Origin: Burkholderia sp. Ac-20365
GTDB taxonomy: Bacteria > Pseudomonadota > Gammaproteobacteria > Burkholderiales > Burkholderiaceae
DNA: 64,000 bases
Assembly: GCF_017104715.1 (NCBI RefSeq)
Contig: NZ_JAAGPI010000006.1
Coordinates: 124,001 to 188,000, forward strand
Direction of reading: 5' to 3'
A program made the position numbers and the translations under genes. The notes under the pieces were generated by a model. The model made no database searches. It was not told where the DNA came from and saw only the letters and a list, made by a program, of their open reading frames with translations. Below are positions 1-9,397 of the stretch, piece by piece (positions within the stretch are counted from its first letter, which is position 1; each line of letters opens with the position of its first letter).

Positions 1-1
1 A

Positions 2-229
2 CCGATCGAGCGTATTCGCGATCTCGTGAATCTGCAGTTGCCCGGTATCGGGCTGCGCGCGCTGCCCGTCGCGCCACGCCAGTTGCCGTTTCATGCGGGG
101 TTCACGTATTTCGAGCTCGATCGCGGCAACGATTTGTGGAAGCAGTTCGCGACGTCCGCCGGTATGGCGTTGCACGTCGCGGGCGATTTCCCGGGCCTGG
201 CGATGGAGTTTTGGGCCATTCGCCGCTGA
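2..229 (+). CDS. tssK: Type VI secretion baseplate protein TssK, C-terminal end (partial)
   Basis: This is the last 75 codons of a gene that begins before the window; it is open at the left edge and stops at 227-229. The peptide (LPGIGLRALPVAPRQLPFH, then a FELDRGNDLWKQ block) matches the conserved C-terminal head of TssK, which connects the T6SS baseplate to the membrane complex. The gene lies 23 bp before tssL, the usual tssK-tssL-tssM order. Only the end is visible, so its integrity cannot be judged. Confidence 0.85.
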   Translation, partial: PIERIRDLVNLQLPGIGLRALPVAPRQLPFHAGFTYFELDRGNDLWKQFATSAGMALHVAGDFPGLAMEFWAIRR

Positions 230-252
230 CGCATTGATCGAGGACACTCATC

Positions 253-1542
253 GTGACTCCTGACGAACCTCGTGGTCCGCTCGACGACCCTGGCGCGACG
301 ATCCTGATTCCAACGCCGGGCGGCGCGCGTGCCGCTTTTGTCGCAGCCGCGGCGACCGCGGCGCCGATTCCGCCGCAGACGGGCGGCCTCAATCCGCTGC
401 TGCGCGCGGCCAATCCGCTGCTCGAACTGGCGGTGCCGCTGCGCCAGTTGCCAACCCATCCGAACGTCGAAGAGCTGCGCACGCAACTCATCCAGATGAT
501 GCGCACGTTCGAGACGCAGGGGCGCGCGAACGGCATCGACGACGAGAAGCTCGGCGCGTCGCGCTACTGCCTGTGCACGTTTCTCGACGAGGCGATTGCG
601 AGCACGCCGTGGGGCGCGGGGATGTGGGCGAGCCGCAGCCTGCTCGTGACGTTTCATAACGAGGCGTCGGGTGGTGAGCGCTTCTTCCTGATCCTGCAGC
701 GGCTTGCGCAGAACCCCGCCGGTAATGCCGATGTGCTCGAACTGATCTACGTGATTCTCGGGCTGGGTTTCGAGGGCCGCTACCGGTTGATCGACGGCGG
801 CCGTACGCAGCTGGACACGATCCGCGAGCGGCTCGAAACGATGATCCGCTCGCAACGGGGCGCGACTGAACGCGATCTGTCGGTGCACTGGCTGCCGGTG
901 AAGACGGAGCGCAAGCCGCTCTTGCAACTGGTGCCGCTGTGGGTCGCCGCGGCGATCGCCTGCGTGCTGCTGGTCGCCGTGCATCTGGTGCTGAGCCTGC
1001 GCCTGAACGACGAGTCCGATCGTGTGTTCGCGGCCTTGCATGGCATACGCGTTGCACCGCAGCCGCTCGCCGCGAAAAAAGCCGCACCGCCGCCGCCGCT
1101 CGCGCCAAAGCTGTCGCAGTTCCTCGCGCCGGAAATCGCCCAGGGCCTCGTGACGGTCGCCGAACTGCCGGACCGCACGGTCGTCGAGATCAAAGGCGAT
1201 GGGCTGTTCGCGTCGGGCAGCACGGAAGTCGAATCGGGTTATATCCCGTTGATCCAGCGTATCGGCGATGCGCTCAAGGACGTGCCGGGCCATGTCGTCG
1301 TCGCCGGGCATACGGACAACCAGCGGCTGCTGTCGGCACGCTTCCCGTCGAACTGGCATCTGTCGCAGGCACGCGCCGATGTCGTGAGAGACATGCTCGC
1401 CGCACGCACCGGCACGCCGAATCGTTTCGAAGCCGAAGGCCGTGGCGACACCGAGCCGATCGCGCCGAATGACTCGCCGGCGAATCGCGCGAAGAACCGT
1501 CGCGTCGATATCACCATCCTCGCGCCGGGGGCGTCATCGTGA
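253..1542 (+). CDS. tssL: Type VI secretion inner-membrane protein TssL (DotU) with C-terminal OmpA-like domain
   Basis: The 429-residue protein starts with GTG, preceded by GAGGA. Residues about 45-220 form the cytoplasmic DotU/TssL domain, with the hallmark YCLCTFLDEAI segment near 106-116 and GGERFF near 140-145. One membrane helix follows at about 225-247. Residues about 300-425 are an OmpA-like peptidoglycan-binding domain (GHTDN and NRRVDI motifs). TssL pairs with TssM and TssJ in the envelope complex. The fused OmpA domain marks the extended form, which anchors the complex to the wall directly; the sequence shows both modules clearly. Confidence 0.95.
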   Translation: MTPDEPRGPLDDPGATILIPTPGGARAAFVAAAATAAPIPPQTGGLNPLLRAANPLLELAVPLRQLPTHPNVEELRTQLIQMMRTFETQGRANGIDDEKLGASRYCLCTFLDEAIASTPWGAGMWASRSLLVTFHNEASGGERFFLILQRLAQNPAGNADVLELIYVILGLGFEGRYRLIDGGRTQLDTIRERLETMIRSQRGATERDLSVHWLPVKTERKPLLQLVPLWVAAAIACVLLVAVHLVLSLRLNDESDRVFAALHGIRVAPQPLAAKKAAPPPPLAPKLSQFLAPEIAQGLVTVAELPDRTVVEIKGDGLFASGSTEVESGYIPLIQRIGDALKDVPGHVVVAGHTDNQRLLSARFPSNWHLSQARADVVRDMLAARTGTPNRFEAEGRGDTEPIAPNDSPANRAKNRRVDITILAPGASS

Positions 1543-1585
1543 ATCCGCACGCGCTTCGTGCGCCACACCTTGAAGGTGGTTGCCC

Positions 1586-4500
1586 ATGAAACTGCTTGGC
1601 TGGCTCAGACGGCCGATCGTGCTGTCGTTTCTCGGTGTGTTGGCGCTGGCGGTGATCGTCTGGATCGAAGGGCCGCTGCTCGCGTTCGCGGGCAAGGCGC
1701 CGCTCGAAACGGCCATGAGCCGCTGGATCCTGATCGTCGTGCTGTTCGCGTTGTGGGTGCTCTACTGGGGCGTGCGCTGGCTGATCGTGCGGCTCGCGAA
1801 CGTGAAGTTTACGCGCGTGGTCGCGGAAGAGGCGCCGCAGCCGGGCAGGAAAGAATCGGAAGCCGATGTCGCCGCGCTGAAGCAGCGTTTCGACGAAGCG
1901 ATGACGATCCTGCGCAAGGCGCGTGTCAAGGGGCGCTTTGGCAGCCAGTACGTCTATCAGTTGCCGTGGTACATGTTCGTCGGCGCGCCCGGCACCGGCA
2001 AGACGACGGCACTGCTGCATTCGGGCCTCAAGTTTCCGCTCGCCGAGCGGCTGGGCAAGCAGGCGGTGGGCGGCGTCGGCGGCACGCGCAATTGCGACTG
2101 GTGGTTCACCGACGACGCCGTGCTGCTCGACACAGCGGGCCGCTTCACCACGCAGGACAGCTTTGCCGAAGCCGATCAGGCCGCATGGGGCGGCTTTCTG
2201 CAGCTGTTGCGCAAGTACCGGCCGCGGCGGCCGTTGAATGGGGTGATCGTCGCGCTGTCGGTGCAGGATCTGCTGCAGTTGTCCGACACGCAGCGCGCTG
2301 TCCAGGCCGGCGCGGTGCGTGAACGGCTCAAGGAGTTGTACACGCGCCTCGGCATGCGCTTTCCCGTCTATGTCGTCGTGACGAAATGCGATCTGCTGGC
2401 GGGCTTTGCGGAGTTCTTCGACGACCTCGGCCGCGACGAGCGAGAACAGGTGTGGGGCGTGACGTTCCCGTATGTCGCGCAGGGCGGCCCCGACGAAGCG
2501 CTCGCGTCCTTCCGCGGCGAGTTTGCTGCGCTGGAGAAACAGTTGCAGGCCCGCGTGCTGCATCGCATGCAGCAGGAGACGGACACGCGCCGGCGTGCGC
2601 TCGTGTACGGTTTTCCGCAGCAGTTCGCCGGCCTCGAAAGCATGCTCACGGGCTTTTTGCAGGAGACCTTCAGCACGTCACGCTTCGATGAAGCGGCGCT
2701 GCTGCGAGGCGTCTATTTCACGAGCGGAACGCAGGAAGGCCGGCCGATCGACCGCGTCATGAGCGCGGTCGCGGCGGCGCTCGGCTTGCAGCGTCAGGTC
2801 GTGCTGCCGGACCCGGCCAGCGGGCGTGCGTACTTCATCACGCGGCTGATGCGCGACGTGATTTTTCAGGAAGCAGGGCTGGCCGGCACCAACCCGAAAC
2901 TGGAACTTCGCCGCAAATGGCTGCAGCGCATCGCGCTCGGGCTGGTTGGCATCGCGGTCGTGCTCGCGCTGGTGCTGTTCTTCATCAGCTATCAACGCAA
3001 TCGCGCGTATGTCGCCAGTGTCGAGCAGCATGTGAGCGAACTCCAGAAGCTCGCGCAGACCACCCGTGCGGGCGACGATCCGCTCACGCTGCTGCCCTTG
3101 CTCAATGCGGCGCGCGACCTGCCGGGCGGCTACGCGGATCGCAACAGGCCCGTGCCGTGGCTCTCGCGCCTCGGGCTATATCAGGGCGACAAGCTGGGCC
3201 TCGAAGCGCAGGCGAGCTACCGGCGTCTGCTGAAGCAGACCCTGCTGCCGCTCGTCGTGCGCCGGATGGAAGAAGAGTTGCGGCGCGGCGACGCGAACAA
3301 TCCCGACTTTCAGTACGAGGTATTGCGCGCGTACCTGATGCTCGGCGATCCGGCGCACTTCGACGCCGATTCCGTGCGGCTGTGGGCCGATATCGACTGG
3401 CGGCGCGGGCCGCTGCACGATGCCAGCGACGATCAGCGCAACGATATCGACGGGCATCTCGCGGCGCTGTTCCAGCCCTCGCAGTTCGACGCGTCGCTGC
3501 CGCTCGACAAGGATCTGATCGCGCAGGCGCGCACGACGCTTGCCAGGATGCCGCTCGCGCAACGCATGTTCAATCGCGTCGCGCGCGATCTCGAACAGGC
3601 GAAGCTGCCGCCGTTCAGCGTCGCGGCCGCGGCCGGGCGCAACGCGGCGCTGGTGCTGGTCAGAAAGAGCGGCGCGCCGCTGACGCGCGGGGTTTCCGGC
3701 GCTTACACGCGGGCGGGCTTTCAGAAGTTCGGCCAGTTGCGCGACGAGGCGGTGATCGACGTTGCGCGGGACAACTGGGTGCTCGGTCGTGAGGAATCCG
3801 TGCTGACGCCGAATGCGATCGAGGATCTGAAAGCGGCGATGACGCAGCTGTACTACGACGAGTACATCAGACAGTGGGATGCGCTGCTGGCGGATATCGC
3901 CGTGGTGCCGTTCGATGGCGTGGAGAAGGGCGCGCGCGTGGCGAACGTGCTCGCCGCGCCCGATTCGCCGTTGAAGGCATTGATGCTCGCTGCGTCGCAG
4001 GAAACCACGCTCGGCTCGGTGAAGACGGGCGGCTCGCTGGCCGAACAGGGCGTCGGCGCGTTGAGCAACAAGCTCGACGCGGTGAAGAAGCGGCTCGAAA
4101 ACGCGCTCGGCAACCAGCCTGACGATACCGCGCCGCCGCCCGCGCAGGTCAATCCCGTCGATGCGCATTTTCAGGCGCTGCATGATCTTGCAGGCAAGCC
4201 GGGTGCGGCGGGTCCCGTGCCGCTCGATACGCAACTCGCGGCGCTCAAGGACGCGGCGTCCTATCTCGAGGCGTCCGACGCCGCGCGCAAGCAGGGATTG
4301 CCCGCGCCGCCGGGCGACGCGCTGAACAAGCTGAAACAGGTCGCGCAAGGCGCGCCCGCGCCGCTCGCGGCCGTGGCCGACGACATCGCGAACGGCGGCG
4401 CGATGCTGATGGTCGGCGGCGAGCGCGCGCGTCTGAATGCGTTGTGGCAGGCCAATGTCGCGCAGCTATGCCGGCAGGCGCTCGACGGCCGCTATCCGCT

Positions 4501-5113
4501 CGTGCGCGGCTCCAGCCGCGACGCAGCACCGGATGACTTTGGGCGGATCCTCGGACCAGGCGGGTTGATCGACGACTTCTTCCAGAAGAACCTGGCCACA
4601 CTCGTCGATATGTCGGGGCCGCAATGGCGCTGGCGCACCGGGGCCGATTCGCTCGGTATTCCGTCAGACGTGCTGGTGCAGTTCCAGCGGGCCGCGCAGA
4701 TCAGGGATGCGTTTTTCCGCGCGGGCGGGCGCGACGTGTCGGTGCGCTTCACGCTCAAGGTGCTCGATATCGATCCCGCGATCGACCATGCCACCATCGA
4801 TATCGACGGGCAGCAATTTGTGGCCGCCCATGTCGATCAGTCGATGGTGTTTCAGTGGCCGAGCGGCAAAGGCACGGGACAGGCGCACGTCGATTTCGAC
4901 CCATCGGGCGATTCCGCGCGGGCAGATGGGCCGTGGGCGCTGCTGCGTCTGATGGACAACGCCCGCTTGCAGCCGACCGCGCAAGCGGACCGGTTCAAGG
5001 TGAACTTCGAATCGGACGGACACCCGCTCGTGCTTCAGCTTGACGCGAGCAGCGTGACGAATCCGTTCCGTCGCGGCGGCTTCGAGCAGTTCCGCTGTCC
5101 AGACCGGCTATGA
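1586..5113 (+). CDS. tssM: Type VI secretion membrane-complex protein TssM (IcmF)
   Basis: The 1175-residue protein is of normal TssM length. I chose ATG 1586 because GAAGGTGG lies just upstream; a TTG six bases earlier is less likely. Two N-terminal membrane helices (about residues 7-27 and 38-60) are followed by a cytoplasmic P-loop domain with Walker A GAPGTGKT at 133-140, a third helix at about 447-467, and a long periplasmic part. TssM spans the envelope and contacts TssL and TssJ. Its stop overlaps tagF by four bases, so the two are translationally coupled. Confidence 0.95.
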   Translation: MKLLGWLRRPIVLSFLGVLALAVIVWIEGPLLAFAGKAPLETAMSRWILIVVLFALWVLYWGVRWLIVRLANVKFTRVVAEEAPQPGRKESEADVAALKQRFDEAMTILRKARVKGRFGSQYVYQLPWYMFVGAPGTGKTTALLHSGLKFPLAERLGKQAVGGVGGTRNCDWWFTDDAVLLDTAGRFTTQDSFAEADQAAWGGFLQLLRKYRPRRPLNGVIVALSVQDLLQLSDTQRAVQAGAVRERLKELYTRLGMRFPVYVVVTKCDLLAGFAEFFDDLGRDEREQVWGVTFPYVAQGGPDEALASFRGEFAALEKQLQARVLHRMQQETDTRRRALVYGFPQQFAGLESMLTGFLQETFSTSRFDEAALLRGVYFTSGTQEGRPIDRVMSAVAAALGLQRQVVLPDPASGRAYFITRLMRDVIFQEAGLAGTNPKLELRRKWLQRIALGLVGIAVVLALVLFFISYQRNRAYVASVEQHVSELQKLAQTTRAGDDPLTLLPLLNAARDLPGGYADRNRPVPWLSRLGLYQGDKLGLEAQASYRRLLKQTLLPLVVRRMEEELRRGDANNPDFQYEVLRAYLMLGDPAHFDADSVRLWADIDWRRGPLHDASDDQRNDIDGHLAALFQPSQFDASLPLDKDLIAQARTTLARMPLAQRMFNRVARDLEQAKLPPFSVAAAAGRNAALVLVRKSGAPLTRGVSGAYTRAGFQKFGQLRDEAVIDVARDNWVLGREESVLTPNAIEDLKAAMTQLYYDEYIRQWDALLADIAVVPFDGVEKGARVANVLAAPDSPLKALMLAASQETTLGSVKTGGSLAEQGVGALSNKLDAVKKRLENALGNQPDDTAPPPAQVNPVDAHFQALHDLAGKPGAAGPVPLDTQLAALKDAASYLEASDAARKQGLPAPPGDALNKLKQVAQGAPAPLAAVADDIANGGAMLMVGGERARLNALWQANVAQLCRQALDGRYPLVRGSSRDAAPDDFGRILGPGGLIDDFFQKNLATLVDMSGPQWRWRTGADSLGIPSDVLVQFQRAAQIRDAFFRAGGRDVSVRFTLKVLDIDPAIDHATIDIDGQQFVAAHVDQSMVFQWPSGKGTGQAHVDFDPSGDSARADGPWALLRLMDNARLQPTAQADRFKVNFESDGHPLVLQLDASSVTNPFRRGGFEQFRCPDRL

Positions 5114-5853
5114 GCGCGTTCGCCGCAGCAGGGCCAGGCTTTTTCGGCAAGGTGCGCACGCATGGGGACTTCGTGACGCGGCGCCTGCCGGCGGATTTCG
5201 TTACGCCGTGGGACGCGTGTCTGCAGCAAGGGATGCTGTTCGCGCAGCGATGGTTCGACGCACAGTGGCTGCCGGTTTACCTGAATGCGCCCGTCTGGTG
5301 TTTTGCGCTCGGCGCGGACGTATGCGGCGAATCGGCGTGGGCGGGTGTGCTGATGCCGGGTGTCGACCGGGTGGGACGCTATTTTCCGTTCACGCTCGCC
5401 GCGCCGCTCGCCTTCGACGAGTTCGCGAACTGGCTAGGCGGCGCGCAGGCCTGGTACGACGAGGCCACGCGGCGCGCGCTATCGACCCTCGAGCCGGACT
5501 TCGTGCTGGAGCGTTTCGATGCGGAACTCGATGCATGGGGGCCGTTGACGGCGGGACGGCTGCCGACACCTACGGCTGCGTGGCGGCTGCATCCGGCGGA
5601 CGAGGCGGAAGGGGAGAACACCGTGAGCGTAGCGGATGCAGATGCGGAACCGGCCGACGACGCGCCCGAGCGCTTCTCCGCCTTGCTTGTGCGCTACGCG
5701 GCGCGAGGATCGGGCGTGTGGTGGACGCAAGGGTCGGGCGCGGTGCCCGCGTCGATGCTGGCAGGCCCAGGCTTGCCGGATGGCGAGCGTTTTGTCGGGC
5801 TGCTCGACAAAACGCGCAGCGGCTGGCGGTCGGTCGTCGAATTACGGGTGTGA
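5110..5853 (+). CDS. tagF: Type VI secretion-associated protein TagF (ImpM family)
   Basis: The 247-residue protein begins with the family signature GFFGKVRTHGDFVTRRLP and continues with the WDACLQQG segment typical of TagF/ImpM. In other bacteria TagF is a post-translational repressor of T6SS assembly, often working opposite the PpkA/Fha kinase branch; that role is known for the family and not shown here. ATGA overlap with tssM and the position at the end of the structural operon fit. No kinase or phosphatase gene is visible in the window; they would have to lie to the left. Confidence 0.9.
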   Translation: MSAFAAAGPGFFGKVRTHGDFVTRRLPADFVTPWDACLQQGMLFAQRWFDAQWLPVYLNAPVWCFALGADVCGESAWAGVLMPGVDRVGRYFPFTLAAPLAFDEFANWLGGAQAWYDEATRRALSTLEPDFVLERFDAELDAWGPLTAGRLPTPTAAWRLHPADEAEGENTVSVADADAEPADDAPERFSALLVRYAARGSGVWWTQGSGAVPASMLAGPGLPDGERFVGLLDKTRSGWRSVVELRV

Positions 5854-5910
5854 GAACCGCTCGAAGATCCGAAGCGGCAGACAGTGTAGGCATTGATCGG
5901 AGGTCGGGGT

Positions 5911-6504
5911 ATGTCTGGCTCAATCGTTTCGTTTCTGAAGAGACAGCCGGCGCGCGGGGCATGGTGGATCGCGCTGTGTGTGATGGCATGCGCGGGCGTC
6001 GCGCGCGCTGAGGACCCAGTGGTCAAGGAGCAGGACATCGACGAAAACTCGGTGACCAAAGCGCTCACGCCCGACGATAACGGCGACAACATCGTCACGC
6101 GCGGCTTTGTGCTGTCGAAGCCCGGCGCAGCGCAGGCGAAACCGGCTGCCCCGGCCAAACCGGCTTCGTTGCAGATGCTGATCACGTTCACGACCAATTC
6201 GTCGACGCTCACCGACAGCGCGCAAGCCGCGCTCGACAAGGTCGCCCACGCGCTGCAATCGGAACGGCTCGCGGCGTATCGCTTCCGTGTCGAAGGGCAC
6301 GCGGACCCGCGCGGCTCGGACGACGCCAACATGAAGTTATCGCAGGACCGCGCTGCCGCCGTCGTCGCCTATCTGACGCAAAAGGATGGCATCGCGCCCG
6401 AGCGTTTGACGTCGGTCGGCAAGGGCTCGTCGGAGCCGCTGAACAGGCGTAATCCGACCGCGCCGGAAAACCGTCGCGTGACGATCGTCACGGTGACCAA
6501 CTAG
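5911..6504 (+). CDS. OmpA-family exported protein at the end of the T6SS operon
   Basis: The 197-residue protein has a Sec signal peptide of about 27 residues ending at ARA, a low-complexity Ala/Pro linker, and an OmpA-like peptidoglycan-binding domain from about residue 84 to the end (VEGHADPRGSDDAN and NRRVTIV motifs). ATG 5911 is preferred over an upstream TTG because GGAGGTC lies about nine bases before it. It sits 57 bp after tagF. There is no lipobox, so it is probably a soluble or wall-attached periplasmic protein that may add wall anchorage to the secretion complex; this last point is inference. Confidence 0.85.
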   Translation: MSGSIVSFLKRQPARGAWWIALCVMACAGVARAEDPVVKEQDIDENSVTKALTPDDNGDNIVTRGFVLSKPGAAQAKPAAPAKPASLQMLITFTTNSSTLTDSAQAALDKVAHALQSERLAAYRFRVEGHADPRGSDDANMKLSQDRAAAVVAYLTQKDGIAPERLTSVGKGSSEPLNRRNPTAPENRRVTIVTVTN

Positions 6505-6528
6505 GCACAGGCGCCCGTGCTGGCGGTG

Positions 6529-7446
6529 ATGAAAATCTCCTGCACACATGGCATCCGCGTCACGGCGGCGTGCGCGCTCTCGTTGTCAGCGGCTTGGGCC
6601 GTCGACGACGCGTTTGCGCAGACAGGTACCGCGCGGCTCGAAACGCAGAGCGAGCATATCGACGTGCGGCGCATTCCGCTCGGACAGCTCGATGCGTCAC
6701 TGCCGGGCGACGCCAGGCTCGCGCTCTTTGCAATTGCCGATCGCCCGGGACTCTATGTGCTGCAGGCGCCGAGTCTGGCCGAGCAGGGCGCGATGTTTTC
6801 GCGGGTCGTTGCGTTGTTCGAGCGCCGCGACATGCCGCACGATCATATCGTGACGATGGCGGCAATCGCGGCTCACGCGCGGCGCTTCGGCGCGGACCCG
6901 GCGGGACTGACGGCGGGCAACAATTTCAGCTCGGTCGAACTTGCGCACTTCTTCGACGTGGCTCGGCTGCAGCGTCTGGAACTGACGCCGGGCGAACGTA
7001 CGCTGCAGCGTGTGGTCGTGCAAATCGGGTTGATCGCGCAGCGTAACGGAAGCTGGCAGGCGCGCAGCACGCATGATTTTCTGATCACGATTCCGGGGCT
7101 CGGGCCTGCGCCTGGCGGCGAGACGATCGACGTGCCCGTGCGGGCGGCGATCCTCAGTCATGAACTGGGTCACTGGCAATATTTTTCGAACGATGCGTAC
7201 GCGCATGCATGCCGCACATTCTGGTGGCATGAACTCAGCTACGCGGAACGCGCCGAGCTGACGCGGCAGCTCGAGGGCATGGGCTACGATCCGGGCGACC
7301 GGATCATCATCGACGAGATGCAGGCGTATTTGCTGCATACGCCCGCGCGTTATATGCCGCTTGTGGATGCGCCCGGTCCGGCCGGCGTCGATATCGCGAG
7401 GGTTCGCGGCAGGCTGCAGAAGACAGTAAGCGAGGCGAGCCGCTGA
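6529..7446 (+). CDS. Exported HEXXH-containing putative metallopeptidase-like protein
   Basis: The 305-residue protein starts with a signal peptide of about 31 residues ending near DDAFAQ. It contains HELGH at residues 211-215 (bases 7159-7173), the zinc-binding motif of zincin peptidases, and about 50 residues later a conserved-looking acidic segment (IIIDEMQAYLLHT) that could give the third ligand, as in gluzincins. The start at 6529 is chosen over GTG 6517 because it gives a clean signal peptide. It follows the T6SS operon by 24 bp and is probably co-transcribed. I do not recognise a named family, and peptidase activity is inferred from the motif alone. Confidence 0.7.
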   Translation: MKISCTHGIRVTAACALSLSAAWAVDDAFAQTGTARLETQSEHIDVRRIPLGQLDASLPGDARLALFAIADRPGLYVLQAPSLAEQGAMFSRVVALFERRDMPHDHIVTMAAIAAHARRFGADPAGLTAGNNFSSVELAHFFDVARLQRLELTPGERTLQRVVVQIGLIAQRNGSWQARSTHDFLITIPGLGPAPGGETIDVPVRAAILSHELGHWQYFSNDAYAHACRTFWWHELSYAERAELTRQLEGMGYDPGDRIIIDEMQAYLLHTPARYMPLVDAPGPAGVDIARVRGRLQKTVSEASR

Positions 7447-7611
7447 CAGGCCGGGGCGATCGATGCCCGGTGACGGGCGCCGCCGCGCAGCCGTTGGCAT
7501 CTTCGATCAGGCGTCTACAATGGGTTGAGCGGTTCAGACTGCCGACCATCGCCCAAGCGGTGGCACGTGCCTTGCACGGGCTCTGGACGCGCTATCCGTC
7601 AGGAGAAATCC

Positions 7612-8553
7612 ATGGCCGCCCGCTCAATCGCCTCGCTGTCCCTTTCTTTCGGGCTCGTTTCCATCCCCGTGAAGCTCTACGCGGCGACCGAGAGTTCTTC
7701 CGATGTGCGGTTTCATCTGCTCGCGCCCGACGGCTCGCGCGTCAAGCAGCAGTACGTGTCCGAGAAAACCGGCGCGGTCGTCGAACGTTCCAGCATGAAC
7801 AAGGGCTACGAGTTCGAGCGGGACCGGTTCGTCGTGTTCACCCCCGACGAACTGAAAGCGCTGGAGGATAGCGCGAGTCACGTCGTGGAAATCATGGCGT
7901 TCATTCCGGAAAAATCGGTCGACCCGGTCTTCTACGACAAGGCGTATTACATCGCGCCGGACAAGCGCGGCGGAAAACCATATAGCCTGCTGCAGCAGGC
8001 GCTTGCCGAAAGCGGCCGCTGCGCACTGGCGAAATGGGCGTTCCGGGGCAGGACGAGGATCGTCCAGGTGCGGCCCGAAGAAGGTGGGCTCGTGTTCCAG
8101 CAACTGCTCTACGCGGATGAGGTTCGTTCACTAGGCGACCTGCATATCGAGCACGTGGAGATATCCGCTAGCGAGCTGAAGCTCGCCCTTCAGATCATCG
8201 AGCAGGGCACGGAAGACAACTACGATCCCGCAGCCTACGTGGACGAGGAAAAGCAGCGCATTCTCGCCGCCATCGACAAGAAGATCGAAGGCAAGCAGAT
8301 CGTCGCGAATGAGCCTGCAGAGGCGACCGACGGCGGCGGGCAGGTCATCGATCTGATGGAAGCATTGCGCGCGAGTCTGAAGGGCGCGAAGCCAAAGGCG
8401 GCGGTGGCCGCACCCGCCGCACCCGCCGCGCCGAAGCGCAAGAGCGCGGAGCCTGTCGCCGGCCTTCCCGTGGCGCCGCGCACGCGCAAGCCGGCAACGC
8501 GTGCCGCGAAAGCGCCCGCTGAAACACCGGCGAAGGTCCGGGCGCGCAAGTGA
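7612..8553 (+). CDS. ku: Ku-family DNA end-binding protein (bacterial NHEJ)
   Basis: The 313-residue protein starts at ATG 7612 behind AGGAG and opens with the Ku signature SLSFGLVSIPVKLY. Residues 1 to about 255 form the Ku core barrel; the rest is a Lys/Ala/Pro-rich basic tail common in proteobacterial Ku. Bacterial Ku homodimers thread onto double-strand ends and recruit LigD for non-homologous end joining. No ligD gene is in the window, so its partner must be encoded elsewhere. Its stop overlaps the next gene by four bases (GTGA). Confidence 0.95.
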   Translation: MAARSIASLSLSFGLVSIPVKLYAATESSSDVRFHLLAPDGSRVKQQYVSEKTGAVVERSSMNKGYEFERDRFVVFTPDELKALEDSASHVVEIMAFIPEKSVDPVFYDKAYYIAPDKRGGKPYSLLQQALAESGRCALAKWAFRGRTRIVQVRPEEGGLVFQQLLYADEVRSLGDLHIEHVEISASELKLALQIIEQGTEDNYDPAAYVDEEKQRILAAIDKKIEGKQIVANEPAEATDGGGQVIDLMEALRASLKGAKPKAAVAAPAAPAAPKRKSAEPVAGLPVAPRTRKPATRAAKAPAETPAKVRARK

Positions 8554-9389
8554 CGTCGAACGTCCCGGCACGCGAAGTGTCGATGCGCGAGTTGCAAGGC
8601 ATGCTTGGCGTGTCGCGCAGCGTGCTCTCGGGCCTGGTCGCAGCGGGTTTCGTGACACCGGCGCGCGGACCTCGCAACGCCTATCGCTTCACGTTCCAGG
8701 ACGCCGTTCTGCTGCGCACGGCGCTGCAGTTGCGGGCTGCGCGGATACCGCCGCGCAAGATCATCGCGGCGCTCTCGCGACTCAGAGAGGCGCTGCCCGA
8801 CGAGTTGCCGCTCACGGGTATTCGCGTATCGGCGGTCGGCAACGACGTGGCTGTGCGGACCGGGCCGTCGCAGTGGGACGCAGTGACTGGTCAACTGCTG
8901 CTGGACTTCGAAGTCGCGGAAATCAAGGGCGATGTCGTATTCCTCGACACTGCACCGGCACGGCGCCATGGCGATCGACAGGCGGAGGAATGGTACGACC
9001 TCGGGGAGCAGCTCCGGTCATCCGACGTCAACGGGGCGGAGCAGGCGTACCGGAATGCGATCGAACTATCGCCGCGACCTTACTATGCGGCGTACGTGGA
9101 TCTGGGTGCGCTTCTATGCGAACTCGACGCGCGCTGCAATGACGCGCTGCGCGTATTCGACGAAGCGCTCGTTCATTTTCCGGACGATGCCGTGCTGCAC
9201 TTCAACCGTGCGATCGCGTTCGAAGAACTGGGCCGGTTCGACGACGCCGAGCAAAGCTATCAACGTTGTCTGGAACTGGATCCGGCCTACGCGGACGCGC
9301 ATCACAATCTGGCTATCCTGCTCGAGAAACGCGGCGATCCGCAGGGTCTGCTCAGACATCTGAACGCCTATCGGCGGCTCACGACCTGA
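8550..9389 (+). CDS. MerR-type HTH protein with C-terminal TPR repeats
   Basis: The 279-residue protein begins at GTG 8550, overlapping the ku stop codon. Residues about 10-75 resemble a MerR winged helix (MRELQGMLGVSRSVLSGLV), and residues about 145-275 hold tetratricopeptide repeats (AEQAYRNAIELSP, ALRVFDEALVHFP, AEQSYQRCLELDP). Such MerR-TPR proteins lack a classical effector domain; the repeats suggest protein-protein sensing. The tight overlap means it is made together with Ku, so it may regulate or accompany DNA repair, but no target can be named from sequence. Confidence 0.8.
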   Translation: MTSNVPAREVSMRELQGMLGVSRSVLSGLVAAGFVTPARGPRNAYRFTFQDAVLLRTALQLRAARIPPRKIIAALSRLREALPDELPLTGIRVSAVGNDVAVRTGPSQWDAVTGQLLLDFEVAEIKGDVVFLDTAPARRHGDRQAEEWYDLGEQLRSSDVNGAEQAYRNAIELSPRPYYAAYVDLGALLCELDARCNDALRVFDEALVHFPDDAVLHFNRAIAFEELGRFDDAEQSYQRCLELDPAYADAHHNLAILLEKRGDPQGLLRHLNAYRRLTT

Positions 9390-9397
9390 TCTACGCT

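Noticed and set aside
6529..7446. T6SS effector peptidase
   Set aside because: It has a normal Sec signal peptide and no PAAR, VgrG or adaptor gene beside it; kept only as a T6SS-adjacent exported protein.
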